Assembly (NCBI RefSeq): GCF_900537075.1
Contig: NZ_UNRA01000003.1
Coordinates: 349,082-413,081, forward strand
Length of the DNA stretch: 64,000 nt
Source of the DNA: Tropicibacter sp. Alg240-R139
GTDB taxonomy: Bacteria > Pseudomonadota > Alphaproteobacteria > Rhodobacterales > Rhodobacteraceae
Reading direction: 5' to 3'
Part shown: positions 27,679-37,185 of the stretch, in pieces
Position numbering within the stretch: the first letter of the stretch is position 1
Layout of the letters: each line of letters opens with the position of its first letter
Position numbers and translations under genes: made by a program
Notes under the pieces: model-generated
Seen by the model: only the letters and a program-made list of their open reading frames with translations
Database searches by the model: none
What the model was told of the DNA's origin: nothing

Positions 27679-27777
27679 AGAAAACGCCGCAAAGCGGGCG
27701 CGTCGCGTCGGATTGCGCCTTGGCCCGTTGCCCCTTATAGGCCATGACACCACCACGAGAATCTCAGGGAGCCACCC

Positions 27778-28605
27778 ATGTCGAACGCACAACTCGAAGC
27801 CGCCATCGAAGCCGCCTGGGAGGCGCGCGACACGATCACCCCCGCCACCACTGGTGAACAGCGCGAAGCCATCGAAGACACGCTGAACGCGCTCGACAGC
27901 GGTTCGCTGCGAGTCGCCGAAAAGCAGGACAGCGGCGATTGGCATGTGAACCAGTGGGCCAAAAAGGCGGTTCTGCTGGGCTTTCGCATCAAGGACATGG
28001 AACAGCATGACGGCGGCCCGCAGGGCAGCGGCTGGTGGGACAAGGTCGACAGCAAATTCAAAGGCTGGGGCGACGATCAGTGGAAAGCCGCAGGTTTCCG
28101 CGCCGTTCCAAATTGTGTCGTCCGCAAATCCGCTTACATCGCGCCAGGCGTTGTCCTGATGCCGTCGTTTGTGAACCTGGGAGCCCACGTGGACGAGGGC
28201 ACCATGGTTGACACCTGGGCCACCGTCGGTTCGTGTGCGCAAATCGGCAAGAATGTGCACCTGTCAGGTGGCGTTGGCATCGGCGGCGTGCTCGAGCCGA
28301 TGCAGGCAGGCCCGACCATCATCGAAGACAATTGCTTCATCGGTGCCCGTTCCGAGGTGGTCGAAGGCTGCATCGTGCGCGAAGGTTCGGTTCTGGGCAT
28401 GGGCGTGTTCATCGGCCAGTCGACCAAGATCGTCGATCGCGAAACCGGCGAAGTTATGTACGGCGAAGTGCCGCCTTACTCGGTCGTCGTCGCAGGCTCG
28501 ATGCCGTCCAAGAACAACGTCAATCTCTACTGTGCGGTGATCGTGAAACGCGTTGATGAGCGGACCCGTTCGAAAACCGGGATCAATGAGCTGCTGCGCG
28601 ACTAA
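27778..28605 (+). CDS. dapD: 2,3,4,5-tetrahydropyridine-2,6-dicarboxylate N-succinyltransferase
   Basis: This 275-residue enzyme succinylates tetrahydrodipicolinate in the lysine/diaminopimelate pathway. Left-handed beta-helix hexapeptide repeats are obvious in [39 protein letters not shown] and following. Length is normal. dapE, which usually lies close to dapD in related genomes by my recollection, is 7 kb away at 35618, with an accessory block between. Confidence 0.95.
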   Translation: MSNAQLEAAIEAAWEARDTITPATTGEQREAIEDTLNALDSGSLRVAEKQDSGDWHVNQWAKKAVLLGFRIKDMEQHDGGPQGSGWWDKVDSKFKGWGDDQWKAAGFRAVPNCVVRKSAYIAPGVVLMPSFVNLGAHVDEGTMVDTWATVGSCAQIGKNVHLSGGVGIGGVLEPMQAGPTIIEDNCFIGARSEVVEGCIVREGSVLGMGVFIGQSTKIVDRETGEVMYGEVPPYSVVVAGSMPSKNNVNLYCAVIVKRVDERTRSKTGINELLRD

Positions 28606-28631
28606 CCTCGCCTCAGTTTAAGATTTCTTAA

Positions 28632-28661
28632 GCGGCCGCGACGGAAACCCGTTGCGGCCGC
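28632..28661 (+). terminator. Long GC-rich hairpin after dapD
   Basis: The inverted repeat GCGGCCGC ... GCGGCCGC with inner ACGG/CCGT pairing forms a stem of about 12 bp, 26 bases after the dapD stop. No T run follows, so it may be a 3'-end stabiliser and not an intrinsic terminator. Confidence 0.5.
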
Positions 28662-28698
28662 GTGGTATCAGGCATCCGACAAAGGTGGAGGAGACCTG

Positions 28699-29466
28699 AT
28701 GAAACGTTTACTGGTTCTGGCTGCGCTGATGACAGCGGCCGTTGTATTTAAAAGTTCCCCTGGTCAGGCGGCCAATTCGGTCAAGATCAGCACCAAGGGC
28801 GATCAGCTCTGTATCAGTTCCAACGGAACGCCTAATCACACGATTGGCACCTTTCCAAACCGGGGTAACCCGCATCGGTTCCGCGCGCAAAAACTGACGT
28901 ATTGTGTCGATGCCACCCCGCGCGATACTGGACGGGTTACGCATCGGACCAATGCATCCGGGATTTCTTTGACCGGCATTCCGTTTCGACCCGGCACGGC
29001 GGATTTCTACGACGCTTCAAGCCCGCGCGGGTTTTCACGTGACGCCTCCAGTGGTTGGCGGCTTGAGGGGATGGGAGCAGCGGACATGCTGGGCATGGAC
29101 CGGCAAAACGCCCATGTCGATCATCGCGGGCTTTATCACTATCACGCCCCGGCACCTGCTTTGACGGCGTCGCTCAAGGGTACACTGATCGGTTATGCGG
29201 CGGATGGTTTTCCGATCCACTACGTTGGAAACAGCGTCAAGGCGTCCTGGCAGCTGAAACCCGGCAAGCGACCGACTGCGCCCAACGGTCGTTATGATGG
29301 AACATACGAGCAGGACTGGCAGCATGTGTCGGGCAGCGGCAATCTGGATGAATGCAATGGGGCTATCGTTGACGGCAGCTATGTCTACTTTGCCACCGAC
29401 AGCTTTCCGTTCTTCCCAAGATGTTTTCGCGGCACTGTCAGCCGGGATTTTCTGGGGCGCCCCTAG
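28699..29466 (+). CDS. Secreted YHYH-domain protein
   Basis: This 255-residue protein has an N-terminal signal peptide (hydrophobic to about residue 24, cleavage after GQA) and the YHYH signature DHRGLYHYHAP (about residues 146-156). Other conserved parts are GYAADGFPIHY and NGRYDGTYEQDWQHVSGSGNLDECNGA. The YHYH domain is found in secreted and cell-surface proteins and its activity is unknown; the His cluster suggests metal binding. GGAGGAG precedes the ATG. The 3' end overlaps the Hint gene by 4 bp on the opposite strand. Confidence 0.88.
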   Translation: MKRLLVLAALMTAAVVFKSSPGQAANSVKISTKGDQLCISSNGTPNHTIGTFPNRGNPHRFRAQKLTYCVDATPRDTGRVTHRTNASGISLTGIPFRPGTADFYDASSPRGFSRDASSGWRLEGMGAADMLGMDRQNAHVDHRGLYHYHAPAPALTASLKGTLIGYAADGFPIHYVGNSVKASWQLKPGKRPTAPNGRYDGTYEQDWQHVSGSGNLDECNGAIVDGSYVYFATDSFPFFPRCFRGTVSRDFLGRP

Positions 29467-31031
29467 CCGCGGATAAGCGCGCGGGTTTCATACCCGCGCA
29501 GCGACATTCGGGCGGACGGCCCATAGCCGTAGTCGCGTTTTGTTAAATCCGGCATCAGGTCCAGGATCTCGTCTCGCGTGTTGGCATCAAAGGCGTGCAT
29601 CGTCATGTCGCCGGGATGGTAGCTTTCGCTTTCCAACCCATTGCCCCGAACGACCTCGTGCCGGTCAAATAGAAGATGAACGTAAGTTATCGGCTGGCCA
29701 TCAGCGCAGCGCCGGATTGAGCGGTCGTTGATCAGATGCTTGGCCTGGACCAAAACCTCGGACGAACCGAACATCATCTCGGATAGGGCGGTGGTCAACA
29801 GGATACGGTGATTGGGTGATACCGCCACTGCGTCGTGGTTACCAAGCGCGCTGCGTGCAAACAGGATAGGGGCATCGTTGCCCTTTGCAATCCGCTCGGT
29901 TTGACCGATCCAGCGCAACGGTTGCGGCCCGTGATCGCGGGTGTGAACCAGATCGCCTGGTTTCAGATTCTCGACCGGAACGCACCCGTCGACGGTGTCG
30001 ATCAACGTCCCGGCCACAAAACACGGCGTTGTCCGTATCGTCACGATGGCCGTATCTGTGTTCCCGGCGCCATCCTCGACTTGATAGGAAAAGGAATTCG
30101 ACCCCTCGTCTTCGTCGGCCTCGACAGTCAGCGTGCCGTCCCCGTTGACCGTGATCTCTTCGCCGCTGTTGAGAGTGATCGTGTCGCCTGCCGAAACAGC
30201 CTGCCCATTGATCATTGTGATCTTCATCTCGCCGGCGGCCTGCGAGTTGTCGTTGGCCAAAACGTCGACGGTTGCTTCGCCATCAGCGTTGATGTCGACC
30301 TCGTCGTTTGTGGCAATCAGCGTAGACTGGATGGAATCGCCCGCGATAAGCAGGTTGGAATCGTATGCCCCGTCGCCTCCGTCGGCGACGGCGATCTTGA
30401 TCGTATTGACCTCTCCTGCATTCACGGGGGCTTTGACAGTCAGCGTGACGGTGAACCCGTCCATTTCCGTGTTGTAGTCATCCGAACTTGCTGCATTGTC
30501 GATGTAAAGATTGGAATTCGATGTGTCGTTGATGTTGTTGATGGTGACCTCGCCATCACCGACCATTAGTTCGGCAGGTTCGCCATTGACGTAAATTCCC
30601 ACAGCATCATTAAAGCCCGACCCCACGTATTCAAGGTATTCCTCGGACGCGAATGTGAACTGCATGGTCAGCGTGTTGCCGTCGGGTATGAACTCTGCCT
30701 CAAAGACGGCTGCATCATAGGTCTGAGCACCGGCCATTTCGGTTAGATCATCATCTCCGGCGCGACCGTGATTGGTTGTCGTTCCAGAGCTGTCGTTCAC
30801 GTCACCATTGCTGTTGGTGACCTCATTGGCGCGGCCTGTGGACAGGATGACCCCAGTGTCGGATGGCGTCAGAGCGTCGCTGACGCTATCGCCGTTGCTG
30901 TAGATTCCCGAAGCTGAGTTTGCTCCGCTATAATCGGCGCTTACGATTTTGACACCGTTTCCGAACATGGCCTCTGCCATTTCCATGTCAGTGGCCTGGG
31001 TATCAACGGGCAATTGTGAGGCTTGGGGCAT
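29463..31031 (-). CDS. Choice-of-anchor-L / Hint-domain protein A
   Basis: This 522-residue protein has three parts. Residues about 15-235: choice-of-anchor L domain (FASEEYLEYVGSGFNDAVGIYVNG, DDYNTEMDGFTVTL). About 240-333: VCBS/cadherin-like beta domain. About 335-470: Hint (Hedgehog/intein) domain with the nucleophile Cys337 in TTPCFVAGTLI and the His of VSPNHRILL. It has no classical signal peptide, which suggests a type I secretion route, as for many such roseobacter proteins. It is paralogous to the gene at 33741-35336. Hint domains of this bacterial type (Hint_2) may autoprocess; the outcome is unknown. Confidence 0.87.
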   Translation of the reverse strand: MPQASQLPVDTQATDMEMAEAMFGNGVKIVSADYSGANSASGIYSNGDSVSDALTPSDTGVILSTGRANEVTNSNGDVNDSSGTTTNHGRAGDDDLTEMAGAQTYDAAVFEAEFIPDGNTLTMQFTFASEEYLEYVGSGFNDAVGIYVNGEPAELMVGDGEVTINNINDTSNSNLYIDNAASSDDYNTEMDGFTVTLTVKAPVNAGEVNTIKIAVADGGDGAYDSNLLIAGDSIQSTLIATNDEVDINADGEATVDVLANDNSQAAGEMKITMINGQAVSAGDTITLNSGEEITVNGDGTLTVEADEDEGSNSFSYQVEDGAGNTDTAIVTIRTTPCFVAGTLIDTVDGCVPVENLKPGDLVHTRDHGPQPLRWIGQTERIAKGNDAPILFARSALGNHDAVAVSPNHRILLTTALSEMMFGSSEVLVQAKHLINDRSIRRCADGQPITYVHLLFDRHEVVRGNGLESESYHPGDMTMHAFDANTRDEILDLMPDLTKRDYGYGPSARMSLRGYETRALIRG

Positions 31032-31174
31032 TCCGGGTTTCCATACGTCTGTCTTTGACGCAGGAGTACCCGTGCAAGTCTTCTGATTCCGTTTTCAACC
31101 AACACCAATTTGTTTCGGATTTTACTGATCGAACGCCCATTGACCCAGCGGGGGACAGCAAGGTATGCGCGCGT

Positions 31175-31522
31175 ATGGAAAAGAAAAAGAAACCCTCCCG
31201 CCAGCAAGTCTATACCCTGTTGGTCCAGATCGGTCGCAAAGAGGGCGATGGTCTGCCTGACGGCGCGACCGGCGCTGCGCTGATGTGTTTTGCCAGTGGT
31301 GTGGACGAAGCCGAAGCCGTGCGCGAAACGGTTGCCATTCTAAAGCAGGCCGACACGGCACCGCTGGATGTGACCGGATACGGTACGCTGGCCGAACGCG
31401 AGGCTGAGGGTCACGACATCAGCGACGAAGAACGTGCGTTGATGGATCGTGCGCTTGATGAAAATTCGGTGATCGTTGCACAGATGACTCCGTTCTTTGA
31501 TGACGGCACGCTAGAAGCCTAA
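31175..31522 (+). CDS. Hypothetical protein
   Basis: This 115-residue soluble protein begins MEKKKKPSRQQVYTLLVQIGRKEGDGLPDGATGAAL and ends with an acidic tail. The open frame extends upstream to 31016, but that part overlaps the start region of Hint protein A and is unlike coding sequence of this gene. It has no family I recognise and no membrane segment. It ends one base before the channel gene on the other strand. Confidence 0.6.
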   Translation: MEKKKKPSRQQVYTLLVQIGRKEGDGLPDGATGAALMCFASGVDEAEAVRETVAILKQADTAPLDVTGYGTLAEREAEGHDISDEERALMDRALDENSVIVAQMTPFFDDGTLEA

Positions 31523-32587
31523 TCAGTTTCGAACCCCGAACCACTTTCTGTATAGATCGTCATAGGTGCCGTTTTCACGGATCGCCAATAGCGCCTGATT
31601 GACATCTTCCACCAGGGGCGATCCAGTGGGAAAGGCGATGCCATAGTTTTCCCGCAAGAATATGGCGCCGGTCATGGATGCGTGATCCCGGCCCTCGTGC
31701 GTGGCGTAGTAGGACAGGATTGGCGCGTCAAAGACAACTGCGTCCAGATCGGCTGTTTCAAAGGCTGTGAGCATCGTATCCAGTCCTTCGAAGGCGGTAT
31801 AGTTGAGCTCCCGACGTCCAAGGAATCCTGCGGCGGTTGACCCATTAATCGTGCCGACCCGCTGTCCGTACAGGTCATTCACCGAATTGATTGATCCGCT
31901 GATCGCTTCGATCGTCATGACAGAGGTGATCCTGGCAGTAAAAACGGACACGATAAACAAAGACGAGATTACAAGGATGACACCAAAGACCCGCCCGAAC
32001 GCAGTGCGGGGCACGCGTTCTTCAAAACCGCCGTTCACGACCAGATTCAGCGCCCACCAGAAAGATGGAAACCAAGCCTGATTGGCCGGGCGGTCGAAAT
32101 ATGGCTGTGCGCGGCGCTCAAAGTACCACATCAACATGCCGCCACACATAAGCATCAAGAATGCAAGGCCAATGGCCAAGAACAGATCAAATGATAGAAG
32201 CGCAGACAAAAGCGAGGGTGAACGGGTCTGACCTGCGGGCACCATCAATTGCAACCCGGATTCAAAGATCGGCTGGCTGAAGTCCATTCGCGTTTCACGC
32301 GCGGCCGTGATCGAGATATTTGCGATGGCCATATCGGCAGTGCCATCTTCGACTGACGACAGCATGTCCGCGAAATGATCGAACCTTTGGATATGGATGT
32401 CCCAACTCAGCGCCTCGGCCAGGGCCGCCATCAATTCGATAGAGAAACCTTCCTCTGCGCCGTTCTCGGCATACGAGAACGGCGGACGTGAAACAGTAGA
32501 CACCGTAAGGGTCTGTGCAATGCTCGCTTGGGCCCAAAGTGTGAGTGTCAGGCTCAAGCCGAGGAGGAGGCCGCGCATGTTAACCAT
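31523..32587 (-). CDS. Prokaryotic glutamate-receptor-like ion channel (periplasmic binding domain with pore)
   Basis: This 354-residue protein has the GluR0 architecture: signal peptide (1-24), first half of a bacterial SBP_bac_3 ligand-binding domain (25-130), membrane helix M1 (about 132-155), re-entrant pore loop (172-188), helix M2 (198-220), second half of the binding domain (225-354). The pore, FWWALNLVVNGGFEERVPRTAFGR, lines up with the KcsA pore without gaps. The potassium filter TVGYG is replaced by NGGFE, so ordinary K+ selectivity is unlikely. The ligand-binding domain resembles amino-acid binders. An in-frame ATG lies 9 bp downstream (32578). It may share a transcript with the Hint genes upstream. 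Confidence 0.82.
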   Translation of the reverse strand: MVNMRGLLLGLSLTLTLWAQASIAQTLTVSTVSRPPFSYAENGAEEGFSIELMAALAEALSWDIHIQRFDHFADMLSSVEDGTADMAIANISITAARETRMDFSQPIFESGLQLMVPAGQTRSPSLLSALLSFDLFLAIGLAFLMLMCGGMLMWYFERRAQPYFDRPANQAWFPSFWWALNLVVNGGFEERVPRTAFGRVFGVILVISSLFIVSVFTARITSVMTIEAISGSINSVNDLYGQRVGTINGSTAAGFLGRRELNYTAFEGLDTMLTAFETADLDAVVFDAPILSYYATHEGRDHASMTGAIFLRENYGIAFPTGSPLVEDVNQALLAIRENGTYDDLYRKWFGVRN

Positions 32588-32643
32588 CTTTATTTTGCGC
32601 GTACCTAGACAGATTCGACACAGCCGACAAGCCCGCCTTTAGG

Positions 32644-33738
32644 TCAGGCAACACGGCGTTCGGCCAGGACCCGGGCGTCAAAAGCACGCAAGACCGGGAA
32701 TTTCGAGCGGCCATGGTCCGGCAAACCATGTCGATCCAACTGCCCAAGCAAGCTTGCCGCCAGATGTTGGGGCTTACGCCGCAGGCGCCCGATGTAAAGG
32801 CTCTGGGCAACCGTGCCTGCGGCAAGGATCGGTTCGTGCTGGGGCAAGAGCAGCTGCTGATACGTTACGGTCAGGCCGCATTCCGCGGGCAATACTGATG
32901 TTCCTCCAGCCAGATGGCATACAGGCGTTAGCACGGCCTCGTGTCCAAACAGATACTCGACCTCGCTGCCTGACAACAAAAGACGCTGATCTGGCGCCGT
33001 TTGAATGTCTTGTTGCAAGCCAAAGTAGGGTGCGCGCAAGTGCAACGGTTTCGCGGTGCCGCGTGCCACCATTGTGCAGGTGATCTTGTGCAGGATGGGA
33101 ACGATCTCAAGATCGGCGGTCAGCACAACATCTCCCCTTTGCAGCTTGCTGATCGGGCGATAGCCGTCCGGCGTGGCAATTGGCGTGGACGGCAGTAAAG
33201 TCGGCATCGGGCCGACGGCCTCGATCTCGTTGCTGAGTGCCATATAGATCACGTCGGGAGAAACAAAGCGGTGCTCACCGGGTTTGAACAGAGCGCGTAC
33301 GTCTCCAGCCCTGAGCGGGCAAGGACGGGGCACATCCGTGACAAAAAGTGTGTCCTGATCGTTTTGTTCGACCGCCAAACGCCCCCAGCGGGCGGGTGCG
33401 TCCCAAGAATAAGTCAGCCGCAACACATCCAGACGCCCCATTTCCGATGGGTTCAAGGCTTTGTGCAGGACCGAGTCCCCTTGATACAGGATCAGGATCA
33501 GGCCACCACCGGGAATGGCTTGCAGGGACAAGTGAAACGGCCAATCACCGCCACGTTCGTAAAACACCAGCGATCTGGGGCGGCTCGTGATGGGCAGCCG
33601 CGTTTCAATCACCAAAGAGCCTCGAGCGAGCAGATCATCCTCGTGCGAGCCGATCAGGGGGCGGTCTTTGGGATGTCGATCCAGGCCATGTGGTTCGAAA
33701 TGCTGGTCGTCGGCGTCAGACAGTGCAATCCAAGTCAT
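32644..33738 (-). CDS. Protein with degenerate Hint domain (Hint protein C)
   Basis: This 364-residue protein has an N-terminal ~170-residue beta-rich region (possibly lectin-like) followed by a Hint-like domain (about 178-310). Aligned on TPEG/TPDG with the two intact paralogues, the nucleophile Cys of PCFVSGTLI is Thr180 (PTLLPSTPI), the His of SPQHRVLV is Gln251 (APDQRLLL), and the His of TYVHLMFD is Gln (TYQQLLLP). It is therefore probably unable to self-process. It starts 2 bp after the stop of Hint protein B, in one operon. Confidence 0.78.
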   Translation of the reverse strand: MTWIALSDADDQHFEPHGLDRHPKDRPLIGSHEDDLLARGSLVIETRLPITSRPRSLVFYERGGDWPFHLSLQAIPGGGLILILYQGDSVLHKALNPSEMGRLDVLRLTYSWDAPARWGRLAVEQNDQDTLFVTDVPRPCPLRAGDVRALFKPGEHRFVSPDVIYMALSNEIEAVGPMPTLLPSTPIATPDGYRPISKLQRGDVVLTADLEIVPILHKITCTMVARGTAKPLHLRAPYFGLQQDIQTAPDQRLLLSGSEVEYLFGHEAVLTPVCHLAGGTSVLPAECGLTVTYQQLLLPQHEPILAAGTVAQSLYIGRLRRKPQHLAASLLGQLDRHGLPDHGRSKFPVLRAFDARVLAERRVA

Positions 33739-33740
33739 GA

Positions 33741-35336
33741 TCAGGCCACCCTTTGCGTGGACATAAGAACCTGCGCCTCATACTTGCGCAGAGTACGCCG
33801 CGCAGCGGGGCTGTAACCTTCGCCAGTCTCGGGGTCGAGTTCGGGAAAAATCGCGCAGATTTCATCGACGATGGGTTGCTCGAACAGTTCCGTCGTCTGC
33901 GGTCCTGGCAGGAAGCTTTCTGTCGGTAACCCTTCGGAATAGATGACCTGATGTTCGTCGAACATCAGATGCACGTAGGTGACGGCGCGCCCCTCGACGC
34001 GGGTGACCGAGTGGTCGTTGATCAGGTCTTTGGCCGCCACCAAAACTTCACCCTCGCCGAACAGAAGTTCGGCCAGGCTGTCACGGACCAGAACACGGTG
34101 CTGCGGGGACACCAGCAGATCGCGATGCGCGCCAAAGGTGTCCGCCCGAATGCGGATCGGGGCCAGGTCGCCATGTGCGCGAACTGTGCGTCGTCCGATC
34201 CATCTCAGCGGTTGCGGGCCGTCATCCTTGGTGTCGACAAGTTGCCCCAGGGTCAGACGCTCGACGGGTTTTTCACCTTCCGGAGTTTGGATCAAAGTGC
34301 CCGACACGAAGCAGGGAACCGAGCTGACATTGACGATCCCTGTGTCTTCGTTGGTGCCGTTCGAAACCCCGTAGGTGAAGTTAAAGTCTTCGGTATCCCC
34401 ATCACCAAAGACAGTGATTGTGCCGTCATCGTTCAGTTGAATAGTCTGACCGGTGTTCAGTACGACAGTGTCCCAGACATTGACCGCAACACCGTTGAGA
34501 TGCGTGATCGTCAGTGTGCCGCCCGTGGTGTTCTGATCGTTGGACAGAACGTCTATGGTTTGCGACCCGTCAGGGTGGACGGTTGCACTGTCTTCATTTG
34601 CGACAATTGCGGTCTGGACACTGTCTGCGGCAATCAGCAAGGACGAGTCATAGCTGCTGTCGGATACGTCAGCGACCCCGATGCGAATGGTGTTCACCTG
34701 ACCGGGTATGACGTCAATCGTCAGTGTCATAGTGACCGTCAGGCCATCCATTTCGGTGTTGTAGTCGTCGTTTGAGTTGTCCAGAAACAGGTTTTCGTTG
34801 TTGGTCGCGTTGACATTGCCAGGATCGGCATCACCGTCGCCAAATTGTGTCTCTACCTCGACCCCGTTGATCCAGACGCCAACAAAGTCCTGATAGACCG
34901 AGTTCACGAACTCGGGATATTCTTCGGACGCGAAAACAAACTGAAACGTCATCTGTGTGACGGTCGGGTCATCCACGGTAAAGCTGATGTCCAAATACGA
35001 GGCATCATAGGTGTTCGTACCGGCGGCCGCGTTGAAATCTGCGTTGTTGTTTTCGCCAGATGTGTTGGTGGACGTGCTGCCCGAGCGGTTCGGGTCACCG
35101 CCGTTGCGCGTATAATGGCTGGCTCGTCCAGTTGACAGGATCACACCCGTGTCCGAAGGGGTCGCCCCTGGTGCCAACGAGTCCCCGTTCGAATAGATCG
35201 CCGATGATTGCCCCCATCCTGAATAGGAGGCATCGGTAACGGTCACACCGTCGCCAAATATCGTCTCGGCCATCTGTATGGCAGACGCATTTGTTTGATA
35301 ATTCAGTTCCGCACCGGTCGCCATGTTCTGCCCCAA
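33741..35336 (-). CDS. Choice-of-anchor-L / Hint-domain protein B
   Basis: This 531-residue protein has the same order as protein A: choice-of-anchor L domain (about 18-245; FASEEYPEFVNSVYQDFVGVWINGVE), a cadherin-like or VCBS domain (about 248-338), and a Hint domain (about 340-480) with Cys342 in SVPCFVSGTLI and His in VSPQHRVLV. It has no signal peptide. The protein is acidic (many Asp/Asn) as is usual for calcium-dependent, type I-secreted proteins. It heads an operon with the degenerate Hint gene and probably the channel gene. An ATG at 35324 is an alternative start. Confidence 0.87.
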   Translation of the reverse strand: MGQNMATGAELNYQTNASAIQMAETIFGDGVTVTDASYSGWGQSSAIYSNGDSLAPGATPSDTGVILSTGRASHYTRNGGDPNRSGSTSTNTSGENNNADFNAAAGTNTYDASYLDISFTVDDPTVTQMTFQFVFASEEYPEFVNSVYQDFVGVWINGVEVETQFGDGDADPGNVNATNNENLFLDNSNDDYNTEMDGLTVTMTLTIDVIPGQVNTIRIGVADVSDSSYDSSLLIAADSVQTAIVANEDSATVHPDGSQTIDVLSNDQNTTGGTLTITHLNGVAVNVWDTVVLNTGQTIQLNDDGTITVFGDGDTEDFNFTYGVSNGTNEDTGIVNVSSVPCFVSGTLIQTPEGEKPVERLTLGQLVDTKDDGPQPLRWIGRRTVRAHGDLAPIRIRADTFGAHRDLLVSPQHRVLVRDSLAELLFGEGEVLVAAKDLINDHSVTRVEGRAVTYVHLMFDEHQVIYSEGLPTESFLPGPQTTELFEQPIVDEICAIFPELDPETGEGYSPAARRTLRKYEAQVLMSTQRVA

Positions 35337-35617
35337 CCCTCAGTCTTTTAGAGGCAGAATATCCAGCCGCAGGGGTTGTCCCCTGTCCAAGCAAAACGGT
35401 TGGCCGCGGCTGTTCTGATGACGGCGCGCGGTCGTGTTTCGGTCAGTCTTTTGCGACTGTACTGCTGATTGCCCTGCCTCGGGTCATGTTATTGCTCAAA
35501 GGGTTAGCACGTGATTTGCCCATCTGTTAAGCACATTCGGGCCAAAAGGGGTTGGCAACGCGACCTTTTCGTCACAAGTGTGACGCGACAAAGGCCATGA
35601 CCCAAGTGAGAGACGAG

Positions 35618-36763
35618 ATGACCCAGACCGACGCCGCCCAACTGACCGCTGATCTGATCCGCTGCCCTTCAGTCACCCCGGACGAGGGTGGAGCGCTGGT
35701 TCTTTTGGCGGAAAGACTTGGCGCTGCGGGGTTCGAATGCTCCCGCGTGGACCGGGGCAAAGTGTCAAACCTCTTTGCCCGTTGGGGCGGCAAAGGCCAC
35801 GCGCGAACTTTTGGGTTCAATGGGCATACGGATGTTGTCCCCTTGGGGGACGAGGGCGCTTGGACTATGGCGCCATTTGGGGCCGACGAAAAGGATGGAT
35901 TTATGTACGGGCGCGGAGCGACTGACATGAAATCCGGCGTTGCTGCCTTTGCCGCCGCTGCCATCGACTTTGTCACGCAAACCCCGCCTGATGGTGCTGT
36001 GATCCTGACCGTCACCGGCGACGAAGAGGGCGATGCCATCGACGGCACCACCGCCCTGCTGGATTATATGGATGCCGAAGGCGAAAGGATGTCTGTTTGT
36101 CTGGTAGGCGAGCCCACATGTCCTGACACGATGGGTGAAATGATCAAGATTGGGCGGCGCGGCTCGATGACCGCGTGGTTCACGGTGACCGGCGTTCAGG
36201 GGCATTCCGCCTATCCCCACCGCGCCAAGAACCCGTTGCCTGCGCTGGCGCGTCTTATGGACCGGTTGGCCAGCCATCAGCTGGATCAGGGCACTGACCA
36301 CTTCGATGCCTCGACTCTGGCCGTCGTGACGATGGACACGAGCAACCCGGCGACCAATGTGATCCCGGCGCAATGTACTGGGGCGGTGAACATCCGGTTC
36401 AACGACACGCACACTGGCGCTGGACTGACCGCCTGGCTGCAAAGCGAACTCGATCAAGTGGCCGATGCCTTTGACGTTGAGATCGCGATGAAGGTCAAGA
36501 TTTCAGGCGAAAGCTTTCTGACCCCCCCCGGCGACTTATCCAATCTGGTGGCAGCGTCGGTCGAGGCGGAAACCGGCGTGAAACCATTGCTGTCGACCAC
36601 GGGCGGCACGTCGGATGCACGGTTCGTGAAAAACCATTGCCCGGTGGTGGAATTTGGCTTGGTTGGCCGGACTATGCATCAGGTCGACGAGCGGGTCGAA
36701 GTGGCACAGATCCACCAGCTTAAAGACATCTATTCACGCATTCTGCGGGACTATTTTGCATGA
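35618..36763 (+). CDS. dapE: Succinyl-diaminopimelate desuccinylase
   Basis: This 381-residue M20-family zinc hydrolase removes succinate from N-succinyl-LL-diaminopimelate in lysine and cell-wall synthesis. Metal ligands: His in FNGHTDVVP, Asp in [11 protein letters not shown], Glu-Glu in GDEEGDA, and the C-terminal His in [10 protein letters not shown]. Start: ATG 35618 after GAGACGAG; upstream in-frame starts exist at 35597 and 35552. The stop overlaps the GNAT gene (ATGA). Confidence 0.95.
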   Translation: MTQTDAAQLTADLIRCPSVTPDEGGALVLLAERLGAAGFECSRVDRGKVSNLFARWGGKGHARTFGFNGHTDVVPLGDEGAWTMAPFGADEKDGFMYGRGATDMKSGVAAFAAAAIDFVTQTPPDGAVILTVTGDEEGDAIDGTTALLDYMDAEGERMSVCLVGEPTCPDTMGEMIKIGRRGSMTAWFTVTGVQGHSAYPHRAKNPLPALARLMDRLASHQLDQGTDHFDASTLAVVTMDTSNPATNVIPAQCTGAVNIRFNDTHTGAGLTAWLQSELDQVADAFDVEIAMKVKISGESFLTPPGDLSNLVAASVEAETGVKPLLSTTGGTSDARFVKNHCPVVEFGLVGRTMHQVDERVEVAQIHQLKDIYSRILRDYFA

Positions 36764-37185
36764 CGATCAAGGTCGAGATGACGGACGACCGCGACTCTTG
36801 CTTTGCCTTGCGGCACACGGTCTTTGTTGAGGAACAGGGCGTTCCCATCGAGGAAGAGATCGACATCATGGATGAGGTCGCGACCCACATGCTGGCCACG
36901 TTTAATGGCGTTGCAGTTGGCACGGCTCGGGTTTTGTTCGACGGTGAAACTGCCAAGATCGGTCGTGTCTGCGTGGTACCCGAAGGGCGCGGCACTGGCA
37001 TGGGCGCAGCGCTGATCAAACAGGGGATCGAGATCGCCAAGGGTCAACCGAATGTGACGCGGGTCAAACTGGCGGCGCAAGTGAACGCCTTGGGGTTTTA
37101 CGAAAAATTGGGGTTTGAGGCTTACGGAGCAGTTTTTGATGACGCAGGGATTGATCACCGCGACATGGTGTTGACCCTGGCATGA
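36760..37185 (+). CDS. GNAT family N-acetyltransferase
   Basis: This 141-residue acetyl-CoA-dependent transferase has [17 protein letters not shown] (about residues 21-37), the acetyl-CoA loop [15 protein letters not shown] (about 75-89), and the end [16 protein letters not shown]. The form resembles the ElaA/YjcF group. The acceptor is unknown. It is coupled by 4-bp overlaps to dapE before it and to the DUF2064 gene after it. Confidence 0.87.
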   Translation: MTIKVEMTDDRDSCFALRHTVFVEEQGVPIEEEIDIMDEVATHMLATFNGVAVGTARVLFDGETAKIGRVCVVPEGRGTGMGAALIKQGIEIAKGQPNVTRVKLAAQVNALGFYEKLGFEAYGAVFDDAGIDHRDMVLTLA

